Origin: Candidatus Aminicenantota bacterium
GTDB taxonomy: Bacteria > Acidobacteriota > Aminicenantia > JAMOAD01
Assembly (NCBI GenBank): GCA_027031485.1
Contig: JALVQI010000022.1
Coordinates: 1 to 50,231 of the forward strand
DNA: 50,231 nucleotides
Direction: 5' to 3'
Part shown: one piece after another, positions 29,870 through 39,334 of the stretch
Layout: every line of letters starts with the position of its first letter
Position numbering within the stretch: the first letter of the stretch is position 1
The notes under the pieces: generated by a model
Told to the model about the DNA's origin: nothing
What the model saw: only the letters and a program-made list of their open reading frames with translations
Database searches by the model: none
Program-made: the position numbers and the translations under genes

Positions 29870-30334
29870 TCACCTGATAATTTCTTCAAAATCTATTTGC
29901 GAAAGTCTGTCGAGGTCAGTATCAAGGAAGTTTGAAAAACTTATAATAGGTATGATTCTGTTATTGTAATAAACCTGACCTGTGAAAAATTGATTGGCTT
30001 CTTCATTATCAGTTTCAATCTTCTGTATTTCTCCGGGTATGACTTCTAATATATCTATTATTTCATCACATTGAAAAGCTACTTTATTATCACCCTTTGA
30101 AAGAAGATAGTATTTTTTTGATGAAGAATTACTGGATTTTTTGAGAAGGATTTTTTCCAGATCCAATAAAACCCAAACAGTCCCTCTGATGTTTATATTC
30201 CCTAAAATGTATTCTGAGACTCTGGGAATCGGGTATACTTTTGAAGATGTTGAGACTTCCTTAATCTCTTTTATGTTAACCGCTAAAATTTCTTTGCCCA
30301 CCCTAAAAACAATTAATTCAATGTTTGTTTTCAT
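29870..30334 (-). CDS. cheW: CheW-like scaffold protein
   Basis: IVFRVGKEILAVNIKEIKEV...IPRVSEYILGNINIRGTVWVLLDL. Confidence 0.9.
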   Translation of the reverse strand: MKTNIELIVFRVGKEILAVNIKEIKEVSTSSKVYPIPRVSEYILGNINIRGTVWVLLDLEKILLKKSSNSSSKKYYLLSKGDNKVAFQCDEIIDILEVIPGEIQKIETDNEEANQFFTGQVYYNNRIIPIISFSNFLDTDLDRLSQIDFEEIIR

Positions 30335-30339
30335 GAAAA

Positions 30340-30368
30340 ATTATACTTTTAATAATTGAACAAATCAA
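30340..30368 (-). promoter_or_regulatory. Sigma-70-like promoter for the cheW operon
   Basis: Minus strand TTGATT-17 nt-TATAAT; only 5 nt from -10 to ATG. Confidence 0.55.
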
Positions 30369-30384
30369 GTCTCTGTGTTAATAT
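30356..30384 (+). promoter_or_regulatory. Sigma-70-like promoter for ntrY-like gene
   Basis: TTGAAC-17 nt-TAATAT; 8 nt to ATG at 30393. Confidence 0.45.
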
Positions 30385-30392
30385 TTTTGGTT

Positions 30393-32543
30393 ATGAACAG
30401 GCGTAATAGAATAATCATTCTCTTGGGTTTTGCAGTATTACTTGTTTTAATAATATTTTGGTTTGCAATAAATGAAAGTATCAGCCTTTCACCTCTTATA
30501 ATAGGAGATACTGTAATACTTTTTTCCATTCTTATTTTTATCCTTATTATATTCATTATCACTTTTTTAATATTGGGGAGAAATATTGTCAAATTAATAC
30601 TTGAAAGAAAGAAAAAAATAATAGGAGCTCACTTTAAAAGCAAGTTGGTTATGTTTTTTGTGGGATTCTCGATAATTCCCGCTATTTTGCTTTTTCTGTT
30701 TGCTGCCGGAATAATTTCAAAAAGCATAGAGCAATGGTATAAGGGGCCTGTAAAATCTGTTATGAAAGGAGCTGAAGACATAAAGACTGCTATTTTTGAT
30801 GAATACAGGGAAACCACACTTCATTTTTCGGATAGAATATTAAACACGATAATTCAGAGAAATCTTTTTAAACCTGAATCAAAACAGGAGTTAAATAAAC
30901 TTCTTATTCAGAAGATGAAGGAGTACGGTCTTGATCTCATTAGCCTCTACATTAACAATAAAGAAGAAATTACCATATTAAACCCTGAAATCCCTTTATA
31001 TGAATACAAGAATATTCCCGATAACCTCATTTTAAAAGGGATTATTAATGGAGAAATTTTCAGATCCGATAAATTGGGAACAGGTGAAATTTTAAGGGGG
31101 GGAAAATCCGTAACATACAATGGAATATCAATATTGGTGGTTTCCGGCAAATACCTTTATGAAAAGAGATTTGCTCCTTTAAGAAAAATTATTTATAGCC
31201 TGAGAAGATATAAACAGCTGGAACATCTGAAAAATCCTATTAAAATAACATACATTTCAATTTTTTTACTTATAACACTTCTTATAATTTTTTCCGCATC
31301 ATGGTTAGGCATTCATCTTGCGAAGGAAATAACAACACCGGTGGAAAAACTTGTTTCCGCAACAGAAGAGATATCAAAGGGTAGATTAAATGTTTACATT
31401 GATTATGAAAGCAGCGATGAATTCGGTTTTCTAATAGAATCATTTAATAAAATGGTCAGAGAGATAAATAATACGAGAGAAATCGCCGAAAAACAGAAGT
31501 CTGAGATGAAAAAAGGAAAAGAATTTCAGGAGAGTATATTACACAATATTAGAGCGGGAATTGTTGTCCTTGATGAGCAAGAAAATGTCCTGGAGTTAAA
31601 CTCAACTGCGAAAGATCTTCTTAAGATAGGAAAATCTAAAAATACGAAAGGGAAAAATATATTTTCATTGATAAAAGACGAGGCATTTATAGAAATTTTT
31701 GAAAAAATTTTAAGAGTTAAAAGAATGGGGCTGAGATACAATGAATTTCAAACCACCGTAAGTTCGGAAAGAGGTTTAAAAAGAGAGATAGCAATCAAGA
31801 TAACCTATCTGAAAGAAATTGATAAAGGGGCAGGTGAGTTAATTGTTGTTCTTGATGATCTAACTGATATTATAAGGGCGAAAAGATTATCCGACTGGAA
31901 AATGATTGCGGAAAAAGTGGCGCACGAGCTAAAAAACCCTCTTACTCCTGTCCAACTCTCTGCACAGAGAATAATAAAAAACATTGAAAAGGATGAGGAA
32001 AGTTTCAAAAAGATAGCTAAAGACTCTGCTGTTTCCATCCTCTCTGAAGTTTCCGGGATAAAGACTCTCTTGGATAATTTCATGGCTTTTGCAAGAATGC
32101 CTGATCCCAAATTCAAACCTACAGATCTCAATTCCTTAATAGAGGAAACCGTTTCTGTATTTCGGGAGGTGAACAATAAGATTGAGGTGGAATTGGAACT
32201 GTCTCCAAATCTACCGAACATCCTGCTTGATCCCCAGCAAATAAAGAGAGTTATTGTAAATCTTTTAAACAATGCTTCCGAGGCCATGAATGGAACCGGA
32301 AAGATTAAGATTTCAACAAGAATAGAGGGGGATAAGATAATAGTTGAGTTTTCGGATACAGGGCCCGGTGTTCCTGAGGAAATACAGGATAGTATATTTA
32401 CTCCGTATTTTTCAACAAAAGAAAAGGGAACGGGTTTGGGTCTGTCAATAATACAGCAAATTGTAAATGAGCATAGAGGTGAGCTTTACCTTGACAAAAC
32501 ATATAAAAAAGGTGCAAAATTTGTAGTGGAGTTTAATAAATGA
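30393..32543 (+). CDS. NtrY-like sensor histidine kinase (TMs, HAMP, PAS, HisKA, HATPase)
   Basis: [104 protein letters not shown] at 30393 preferred over the GTG at 30375. Confidence 0.85.
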   Translation: MNRRNRIIILLGFAVLLVLIIFWFAINESISLSPLIIGDTVILFSILIFILIIFIITFLILGRNIVKLILERKKKIIGAHFKSKLVMFFVGFSIIPAILLFLFAAGIISKSIEQWYKGPVKSVMKGAEDIKTAIFDEYRETTLHFSDRILNTIIQRNLFKPESKQELNKLLIQKMKEYGLDLISLYINNKEEITILNPEIPLYEYKNIPDNLILKGIINGEIFRSDKLGTGEILRGGKSVTYNGISILVVSGKYLYEKRFAPLRKIIYSLRRYKQLEHLKNPIKITYISIFLLITLLIIFSASWLGIHLAKEITTPVEKLVSATEEISKGRLNVYIDYESSDEFGFLIESFNKMVREINNTREIAEKQKSEMKKGKEFQESILHNIRAGIVVLDEQENVLELNSTAKDLLKIGKSKNTKGKNIFSLIKDEAFIEIFEKILRVKRMGLRYNEFQTTVSSERGLKREIAIKITYLKEIDKGAGELIVVLDDLTDIIRAKRLSDWKMIAEKVAHELKNPLTPVQLSAQRIIKNIEKDEESFKKIAKDSAVSILSEVSGIKTLLDNFMAFARMPDPKFKPTDLNSLIEETVSVFREVNNKIEVELELSPNLPNILLDPQQIKRVIVNLLNNASEAMNGTGKIKISTRIEGDKIIVEFSDTGPGVPEEIQDSIFTPYFSTKEKGTGLGLSIIQQIVNEHRGELYLDKTYKKGAKFVVEFNK

Positions 32544-33910
32544 GCAGAAGAAAGATATTAATTGTAGATGATGAATCGGGAGTAAGGAGATCATTAAAGC
32601 AGATAGTTGAAGATGAAGGCTGGATAGGGGAAACTGCGATTACGGGGGAAGAAGCTCTTGAAAAGCTTGAAAAAACACCTTTTGACATAATAATTCTTGA
32701 TGTGCTTTTACCGGGAAAGGATGGTATTCAAATACTAAAAACGATTAAACAAAAATATAGAAACATTGAAATCATAATGATTTCAGGACATTCCACAATA
32801 GAGATGGCGGTAAATGCCACACGAGCAGGTGCTTTTGATTTCCTCGAAAAACCACTTTCCCTTGAAAAGGTGGTGCTGACAATAAAAAACGCAATAAACA
32901 GACTTGAGCTTCTTGAAGAAAACAGAATTTTGAGAATGAACTCAAAGGTAAGAACCATACTAATCGGTGAAAGCCCTGCTATCAGAAGGTTAAAAGAGGA
33001 TATAGAACAGGTGGTTCAAACGGACAGAATGGTTTTGATTTCAGGAGAAAAGGGAACCGGCAAGGAGCTTGTGGCAAGGGTAATACACGAAAACTCGAAA
33101 AGAGGAGAAAGAAACTTTATTAAGGTCAATTTGGCCGCCATACCTGAAGAGGAGTTTGAATTGGAGCTTTTGGGGTATGAAAAAGGAGCGGTGCCCTATG
33201 CTGTAAGTAGCCGCAAGGGAAAGTTCGCTCTTGCTGACGGGGGGACACTCTTTCTTGAAGCAGTTGAAACTTTATCCTTCAGAAATCAGACAACATTATT
33301 AAGAGTGCTTGAAGAAGGGAAAATAACTCCCATAGGAAGTTCGGAAGGAACTTCGGTTGATGTGAGGATTATAAGTTCTACTACCAAAAATCTGAGCATT
33401 GAGGTGAAAAGAGGAAATTTCAGAGAAGATCTTTTTGAAATCCTGAACTTTGTTCCGATATATATTCCTCCGCTAAGGGAAAGAAGGGAGGATATTCCTT
33501 TGCTTGCCGAACACTTCCTTGAATTATTTACCGAAGAGTACGGAGGAGAAAAAAAATATTTCAGTGATAATGCTATGAGAGCATTGGTAAAGTATCCGTG
33601 GTACGGAAATGTAAGAGAATTAAAAAATCTTGTGGAAAGGATTGCGATCCTGGTTAAAAAAGAAGAGATAACGGAAAAAGATATTGAAAAATTCTTAATG
33701 CTGTCTTCTCCCTCTAATACAAATATTTTAACTGCGCCCTATCAAAATTATGAAGAAGCTTTAAGGACATTCAAAAGGGAGTTCCTTTTTTACAGGTTGA
33801 GTAAAAACAACTTTAATATTGATAAAACAGCCTCTGAATTAAAAGTTTCAAAGGAATTTCTATTAACAAAGATAAGAGAATTAAATATTAAGATTGAGAA
33901 ATCTTTATGA
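32540..33910 (+). CDS. NtrX/NtrC-family response regulator with degenerate AAA+ motifs
   Basis: REC ILDVLLPGKDG; Walker A SGEKGTGKE; GYEKGAVPYA in place of GAFTGA; GGTLFLEAVE in place of GGTLFLDEI; C-terminal Fis-type HTH. Confidence 0.85.
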   Translation: MSRRKILIVDDESGVRRSLKQIVEDEGWIGETAITGEEALEKLEKTPFDIIILDVLLPGKDGIQILKTIKQKYRNIEIIMISGHSTIEMAVNATRAGAFDFLEKPLSLEKVVLTIKNAINRLELLEENRILRMNSKVRTILIGESPAIRRLKEDIEQVVQTDRMVLISGEKGTGKELVARVIHENSKRGERNFIKVNLAAIPEEEFELELLGYEKGAVPYAVSSRKGKFALADGGTLFLEAVETLSFRNQTTLLRVLEEGKITPIGSSEGTSVDVRIISSTTKNLSIEVKRGNFREDLFEILNFVPIYIPPLRERREDIPLLAEHFLELFTEEYGGEKKYFSDNAMRALVKYPWYGNVRELKNLVERIAILVKKEEITEKDIEKFLMLSSPSNTNILTAPYQNYEEALRTFKREFLFYRLSKNNFNIDKTASELKVSKEFLLTKIRELNIKIEKSL

Positions 33911-34440
33911 TAATATCCAGAGAGGGAATAAATCTTTTTGTTAAATCAGCACCGTGGTTACTATTAAAATTTACTTTTAATATTATTTTATTTGGAATAT
34001 TGATTTTGGCCCTCTTAAAGTATAATAATTTTCACATTTTGCAACTGACTGCAATTCTATTTTACATGATTATTGTTTTTATTTTCAATGCTCTGATGAA
34101 TAAAAGTATGTTGAAGAAGGTATTGGACGAAAAAAGTGATAGATTTTACTTTTTCAGAAAATCCCTTTTAAAGAAAAAGTTTGGAAAAGCTTTTGATCAA
34201 AACTCTTATCAAAAGGACAATTTAGTGATTTTTATATTTGCCGTTTTCTTTTTTATTATAATGATTGCAGTATCCATTCCATTTTACCTTCTATTTAAAA
34301 ATCGAAATTTTGTATACCTTGACCTTATTATTGTTTTCTTCTTTACATTCTTTTTTACATTAAATATAATAAGTCCTCTTTTCTTTTTTTTGGAATATCA
34401 AAAATTGAGGGCGAAAAAAGATAATGAAAAAAATACCTAA
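33907..34440 (+). CDS. Hypothetical membrane protein
   Basis: 177 aa, about 4 hydrophobic segments; overlaps ntrX-like and der. Confidence 0.6.
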   Translation: MIISREGINLFVKSAPWLLLKFTFNIILFGILILALLKYNNFHILQLTAILFYMIIVFIFNALMNKSMLKKVLDEKSDRFYFFRKSLLKKKFGKAFDQNSYQKDNLVIFIFAVFFFIIMIAVSIPFYLLFKNRNFVYLDLIIVFFFTFFFTLNIISPLFFFLEYQKLRAKKDNEKNT

Positions 34441-35734
34441 GGTAGTAATGGCCGGGATACCCAATGTCGGTAAATCAACTCTTTTTAACAAACTTATCAG
34501 AAGGAAAAAATCGATAGTTCACCGAAAAGCGGGGATGACGAGGGATTTTGTTAAAGACATGGTAAATTATAATGATAGAATTTTCGAACTGTATGATACG
34601 GGAGGCTTTTTTGAGGAGGACGGGGAAATTTTTTCAAAAGTTAAAGATAGTGCTCTAAATCTTGCGAAAGAGAGTGATTTAATACTTTTTCTTCTGGATT
34701 CAAGAAGAGAGCTATTACCAATAGAGCGTGAATTATACAGGATCTTGAAAAAAACCGGGGTTAGGATAATAATGGTAATAAACAAAGTTGATACAGAGAA
34801 TAGTATGAAGATACAGGAAGCAGAAGCAAGTTTTATGGAATTCGGAGAAGAGCTAATAACTATATCATCCGAACACAATCATAGAATTGATGAACTCCTC
34901 GAACTTATTTTGAAAAATATTCCCGAAGCTTATCAAAAACAGGAAAGCAAAGGTTTGAAAATAGCAATAGTGGGGAAAACCAATGTTGGAAAATCTTCTC
35001 TTTTAAACAGAATATTAAATCAGGAAAGAGCCATTGTGAGCCCAACTCCCCACACAACAAGAGATATTCTGGATGAGGAAATCAAATACAATGGAAAGAA
35101 CTTTATTTTAATGGATACAGCTGGTATAAGGAAATTAAACAAATTAAAAGATTCCAGGGAGAAAGCGGCCATAATCAAAGCTGAAAAAAGCATTCCCGGC
35201 GCCGATGTGATAATTTTTGTTCTTGATCTTTCGGAAAACTTTACAAAACAGGATATGAGAATTGCGGGGCTTATTAAGGATAACATGAAACCGGTGGTAA
35301 TGGCTTTAAATAAATGGGATCTGCTCAAAGATAAAAATAGGGGAGATAAAATAATAAAAGAGATAGATTCGAAATTCCACTTTTTAAAATTTGCGCCCAA
35401 GGCTTTTGTATCTGCAAAAACAGGTAAAAATATACTAAAGCTTCTTGATTTAAGTCTGGTGGTTTACGAAAACTATAAAAGGAAAATTCCCACTTCAGAA
35501 CTAAATGACTTTTTTGAAAGAATAAATAATAAGAGTCCGATTTTAACGGTTGATTCAAACCCTATAAAAATAAAGTATTTGACCCAAATAAAATGCGGTC
35601 CCCCTGTTTTTGCTCTTTTTGCATCTTCAGCTAAAAAATTAATGCCTTCTGCCGAATCCTTTCTGGAAAAACAGTTCAGAGCAGCTTTTGACTTCGAAGG
35701 CACGCCGATTAAATTTATAGTAAGAAAAAAATAG
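34424..35734 (+). CDS. der: Ribosome biogenesis GTPase Der (EngA), two GTPase domains
   Basis: GIPNVGKSTLFNKLIRRKKSIVHRKAGMTRD and VGKTNVGKSSLLNRILNQERAIVSPTPHTTRD; KH-like C-terminus. Confidence 0.96.
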   Translation: MKKIPKVVMAGIPNVGKSTLFNKLIRRKKSIVHRKAGMTRDFVKDMVNYNDRIFELYDTGGFFEEDGEIFSKVKDSALNLAKESDLILFLLDSRRELLPIERELYRILKKTGVRIIMVINKVDTENSMKIQEAEASFMEFGEELITISSEHNHRIDELLELILKNIPEAYQKQESKGLKIAIVGKTNVGKSSLLNRILNQERAIVSPTPHTTRDILDEEIKYNGKNFILMDTAGIRKLNKLKDSREKAAIIKAEKSIPGADVIIFVLDLSENFTKQDMRIAGLIKDNMKPVVMALNKWDLLKDKNRGDKIIKEIDSKFHFLKFAPKAFVSAKTGKNILKLLDLSLVVYENYKRKIPTSELNDFFERINNKSPILTVDSNPIKIKYLTQIKCGPPVFALFASSAKKLMPSAESFLEKQFRAAFDFEGTPIKFIVRKK

Positions 35735-36883
35735 ATGGATAGTATAAAAGTTCTTCATATAATAACAGAGCTTGAATTGGGTGGTGCTCAGCTTTTCACT
35801 TTGAAAACAGTCAAAAAGCTTGACCCTCAACTTTTTGACACCTATTTAATTGCAAATTGTAAGGGAATGTTAAATGATAAAGTTTCCCTTTATACAAAAA
35901 ATTTCGATTGTATTCCCTCCTTAATAAGAGAAATTTCTCCTTTAAAAGATTTAATCACATTTTTTAAGCTTTACAAAAGAATAAAGAAGATCAAACCGTC
36001 TATTGTTCATACTCACAGTTCGAAAGCGGGTATTTTAGGAAGATGGGCAGCCTTTTTTGCAAGGGTTCCTATTATTATTCATACTGTTCACGGTTTTGCA
36101 TTCAGTCCGTATCATTCCATAGTCAGAAGAAAATTCTATATTTTTCTTGAAAAATTAACGGGTAAAATAACAGATTTTCATATCTTTGTTTCCGATGATA
36201 ATAAAGAAGAGGCAATAAAACTGAATATCTCAAAAGGAGAAAAGTCGGGAGTCATAAGGAGCATAGTTTCCCTTGAAAAATTCTTTAACAATAGGGATAA
36301 GAAAATAATTCTCAGGGAAAGATGGAAATTTCCCGAAAATAAATTTATTGTAGGAGGGGTTTTCTGTTTCAAACCTCAAAAGGATCCTGTCGGTTTTGTT
36401 GAAATAGCAAATCTTGTCTTAAAAAGGAATAAAAATTTTGAATTCATTATCGCCGGAGACGGCTATGTGAAAAGTGCAATGCTGGAGAAAATCAAAGAGT
36501 ACGGGATTGAAGATAAAGTAAAATTTTTAGGTTGGATAAATAATCCGGAAGAGTTAATTCCTGCATTTGATCTCCTGCTTCTTCCCTCTCTGTGGGAAGG
36601 TCTTCCTCAGGTGATAGTCCAGGCGATTGTAAGTAAAGTCCCTGTTATCGCAACCTCTGTTAATGGGACAAGAGAGATAATAAAGAATGGAGAAAATGGT
36701 TTCACCTTTTCCCCTAAAAACTACGAAAGAGCTGCTGAGTTAATAATCAATCTCTTTGAGAACAGATTTTCAGACAAAGAACTTGAAAGCGAATCATTGA
36801 GAATTTTTAATGAGTTTAATCCGGATAAAATGGTGGAAAAACAGAAGGAACTTTACCTTAAGCTCTTAAAAAATGTTAAATAG
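35735..36883 (+). CDS. Glycosyltransferase, GT4/GT1 family
   Basis: ITELELGGAQLFTLKTVKKL, VHTHSSKAGILGRWAA, HTVHGFAF, LLPSLWEGLPQVIVQAIVSKVPVIATSVNGTREII. Confidence 0.88.
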   Translation: MDSIKVLHIITELELGGAQLFTLKTVKKLDPQLFDTYLIANCKGMLNDKVSLYTKNFDCIPSLIREISPLKDLITFFKLYKRIKKIKPSIVHTHSSKAGILGRWAAFFARVPIIIHTVHGFAFSPYHSIVRRKFYIFLEKLTGKITDFHIFVSDDNKEEAIKLNISKGEKSGVIRSIVSLEKFFNNRDKKIILRERWKFPENKFIVGGVFCFKPQKDPVGFVEIANLVLKRNKNFEFIIAGDGYVKSAMLEKIKEYGIEDKVKFLGWINNPEELIPAFDLLLLPSLWEGLPQVIVQAIVSKVPVIATSVNGTREIIKNGENGFTFSPKNYERAAELIINLFENRFSDKELESESLRIFNEFNPDKMVEKQKELYLKLLKNVK

Positions 36884-37718
36884 TTTTTTGGAAATCAACG
36901 GAAGTTTCTCAAAGTTAGCAAAGAAAAGATTTTCCTGCAGAACCTTTGACGGAAAGGGGATAGAAGAAAAAAAGCTTAATGATGTAAAGAATATTTTAAA
37001 CAAAGGAAACAAAAAATTTGATTTTTTCAGAGCTGGTGTTGTGGATAAAAAAAATCTCAAACAAAATAGGTTTTTCACGACAGGTACCTATGGAATGTTC
37101 AAAGGTGATAGATACTATGTCGTTGGAATTTTGAAATACAAAAAAACTTTTGATTGGGTGAGATACGGATATTTAATGGAAAATTTAATAATATTTCTTA
37201 CTGAAGAAGGATTTAACACCTGCTGGATCGGGGGAGTGTTTGACAGAAGAGGATTTGGAAGTGAGATAGGAATTAAGGATGATGAGAGAGTTCCTGCTGT
37301 TATTCCCTTCGGATACTGCGGAGAAAAAAGAACTTTAAGGGATAAAATCGTGCGCTGGAGCGCCAAGGGAGATAAAAGAAAACCGTTTGAAAAACTATTT
37401 TTTATTGAAAAAGAGGGGCATTCAATCGATGAAAATTTGATAAAATCAATCCTTGAAAATGTAAGAATCGCTCCTTCCGCTTCAAACAAACAGCCCTGGA
37501 GAATTTTCTATAAGAGCAGAAGGTTTGACCTTTATCTTAAAAGGGACAAGATTTACGGCAAACTAATTCCCTCTTCGGATCTTCAAATGATTGACATGGG
37601 AATTGCAGCATATCATCTGGAACAATCAGCTCTGGAAAAAGGAATTAAAGGATATTGGAAAAAAGAAAAAAAATTAAGAAAAGAAAATCTTACTTATATA
37701 ATATCTTTTTACCTTTAA
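36873..37718 (+). CDS. Nitroreductase-like family protein
   Basis: KKRFSCRTFDGKGI, YGYLMENLIIFLTEEGFNTCWIGG, VRIAPSASNKQPWRIFY. Confidence 0.75.
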   Translation: MLNSFLEINGSFSKLAKKRFSCRTFDGKGIEEKKLNDVKNILNKGNKKFDFFRAGVVDKKNLKQNRFFTTGTYGMFKGDRYYVVGILKYKKTFDWVRYGYLMENLIIFLTEEGFNTCWIGGVFDRRGFGSEIGIKDDERVPAVIPFGYCGEKRTLRDKIVRWSAKGDKRKPFEKLFFIEKEGHSIDENLIKSILENVRIAPSASNKQPWRIFYKSRRFDLYLKRDKIYGKLIPSSDLQMIDMGIAAYHLEQSALEKGIKGYWKKEKKLRKENLTYIISFYL

Positions 37719-37721
37719 GAA

Positions 37722-37967
37722 TTACTGTTCTTCAATCTTACTGTTTTTAATTAATTTTTTGAAAAGATCGAGTGAATTTGTATTTATCTGGGCTGCTTTT
37801 ATGTTAAGATCTTTTACCTTTTCAAGAAGCTCCTCTCTGACTATGCTTATCTCTTTCGGAGCTTCAATCCCCAATTCAACTCCGGAAGATCCAATGGAAA
37901 GTACTTTTATTTTTATTTTATCTCCTATGTATATTGACTGCCCTGATTTTCTTGTGAGAACTAACAC
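37722..37967 (-). CDS. csrA: Carbon storage regulator CsrA
   Basis: MLVLTRKSGQSIYIGDKIKIKVLSIGSSGVELGIEAPKEISIVREEL. Confidence 0.97.
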   Translation of the reverse strand: MLVLTRKSGQSIYIGDKIKIKVLSIGSSGVELGIEAPKEISIVREELLEKVKDLNIKAAQINTNSLDLFKKLIKNSKIEEQ

Positions 37968-38437
37968 TAAATATACTCCTTCTCTTTTTTCATTTTAAGA
38001 ATTTCCCTGGAGAAAAGAGGTTCTTCCACATCATAATCATCATTTAAAAGAATTATCTGCCTACCTCTCTTTTCCTTAAGATTTATCAAAATAGGAGCCT
38101 TTAAATTCACTATACTTTTTTCTATCTCTTTGTCTGCAACAATTACACATAGAGTAAGCCACTGCTCCCTCTTTTCGAGATTTTTCAATCCGATTTTCCA
38201 GTGTTCCTCTGCGGGAATCACCATTTTGTAATTTGCTCGAATTAGATGGGGGTCAATAACCATTAAGGCGATATCGGGATTATCCACAGACTGAAGCCAT
38301 TTGAATGGCTGCATATCGGGGTTCTCAATTATTACCCATCTCTTTAGGTCATAAAACCCTATAATCCCCTCTTCAAAATCAATAATCGCTTCTTCGGGGA
38401 ACTCCAACTCTCCAAAGTTTTTAGTTTTTATTTTCAT
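37967..38437 (-). CDS. fliW: Flagellar assembly factor FliW
   Basis: FGELEFPEEAIIDFEEGIIGFYDLKRWVII...PFKWLQSVDNPDIALMVIDP. Confidence 0.95.
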   Translation of the reverse strand: MKIKTKNFGELEFPEEAIIDFEEGIIGFYDLKRWVIIENPDMQPFKWLQSVDNPDIALMVIDPHLIRANYKMVIPAEEHWKIGLKNLEKREQWLTLCVIVADKEIEKSIVNLKAPILINLKEKRGRQIILLNDDYDVEEPLFSREILKMKKEKEYI

Positions 38438-38443
38438 TCCTTA

Positions 38444-39331
38444 TTATCCCAGATAATCAAATAAAGTCAATCTCTGAATTCTTGACATACTTTGAAGAGT
38501 CACCCTTAAACCTGTTTCCTCCTTTGTTAAGTTTGATATGGCCTCAGCCATATCGGCGTCTTCAAGACCGGAGATTTTTTCCTGTATATTTGTTGAAAAC
38601 TCTTTTAAACTGTTTCTCATAATATCCATTTCACTCATTCTGTTTCCTAAAATACTCCTTTGATATGCTATATTATCAACCACAGCACCCAAATCCTCTA
38701 TATCGTTCGCGACAGCATTACTGTTTCCGGCATTCAGATGATCTCTTATATTTGCAAGGACTTCAAAAACATTAGCTCCCGGAGCTGTAAACACCTGATC
38801 TCCGGTTAAATTGGTACTTATCCTTATGGAATATCCTATCTGAGCATCAATTGTATTCGAATTGCCATTGTAAACAACAGTTCCCGCGACCTCTGTAAAT
38901 GGTGTTGTATCAGTTAGGGTGCCGGAAAAGAGATATCTGTTCATCACTCTTGTATTTGCAAGATCCATTATCTGCTCTCTTATCTGATCTATATCATTGG
39001 CGATCAATCTTTTCTGGTTAATGTCCATTGTATCCGTAGCACCCTGGCTTGCATCGGTTATGGCTTTGTTTAACACAGTTTGTACTTTGTTTAAAACATC
39101 TTCGGCATTGGAAAGATAGACTCTTGCTGTATCAAGATTTCTGATGAATTGCTCTATTTGCCCCTTTCTGTCCTTTAAACCTAAAGCAAAGGATGCTCCG
39201 GAAGGATCATCGGAAATCTTATTTATCTTTTTCCCCGATGTTGTTTGTTTTATAGCTTCATCATATCTTAATTTTGTTAAATTAATGTAAAAGAGGGAAT
39301 CCCTATACCAGATACTTTCATTTGCTCTCAT
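38444..39331 (-). CDS. flgL: Flagellar hook-associated protein FlgL
   Basis: Flagellin-like N-terminus (TTSGKKINKISDDPSGASFALGL), ANTRVMNRYLFSGT, C-terminal helix; adjacent to flgK. Confidence 0.93.
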   Translation of the reverse strand: MRANESIWYRDSLFYINLTKLRYDEAIKQTTSGKKINKISDDPSGASFALGLKDRKGQIEQFIRNLDTARVYLSNAEDVLNKVQTVLNKAITDASQGATDTMDINQKRLIANDIDQIREQIMDLANTRVMNRYLFSGTLTDTTPFTEVAGTVVYNGNSNTIDAQIGYSIRISTNLTGDQVFTAPGANVFEVLANIRDHLNAGNSNAVANDIEDLGAVVDNIAYQRSILGNRMSEMDIMRNSLKEFSTNIQEKISGLEDADMAEAISNLTKEETGLRVTLQSMSRIQRLTLFDYLG

Positions 39332-39334
39332 TTA

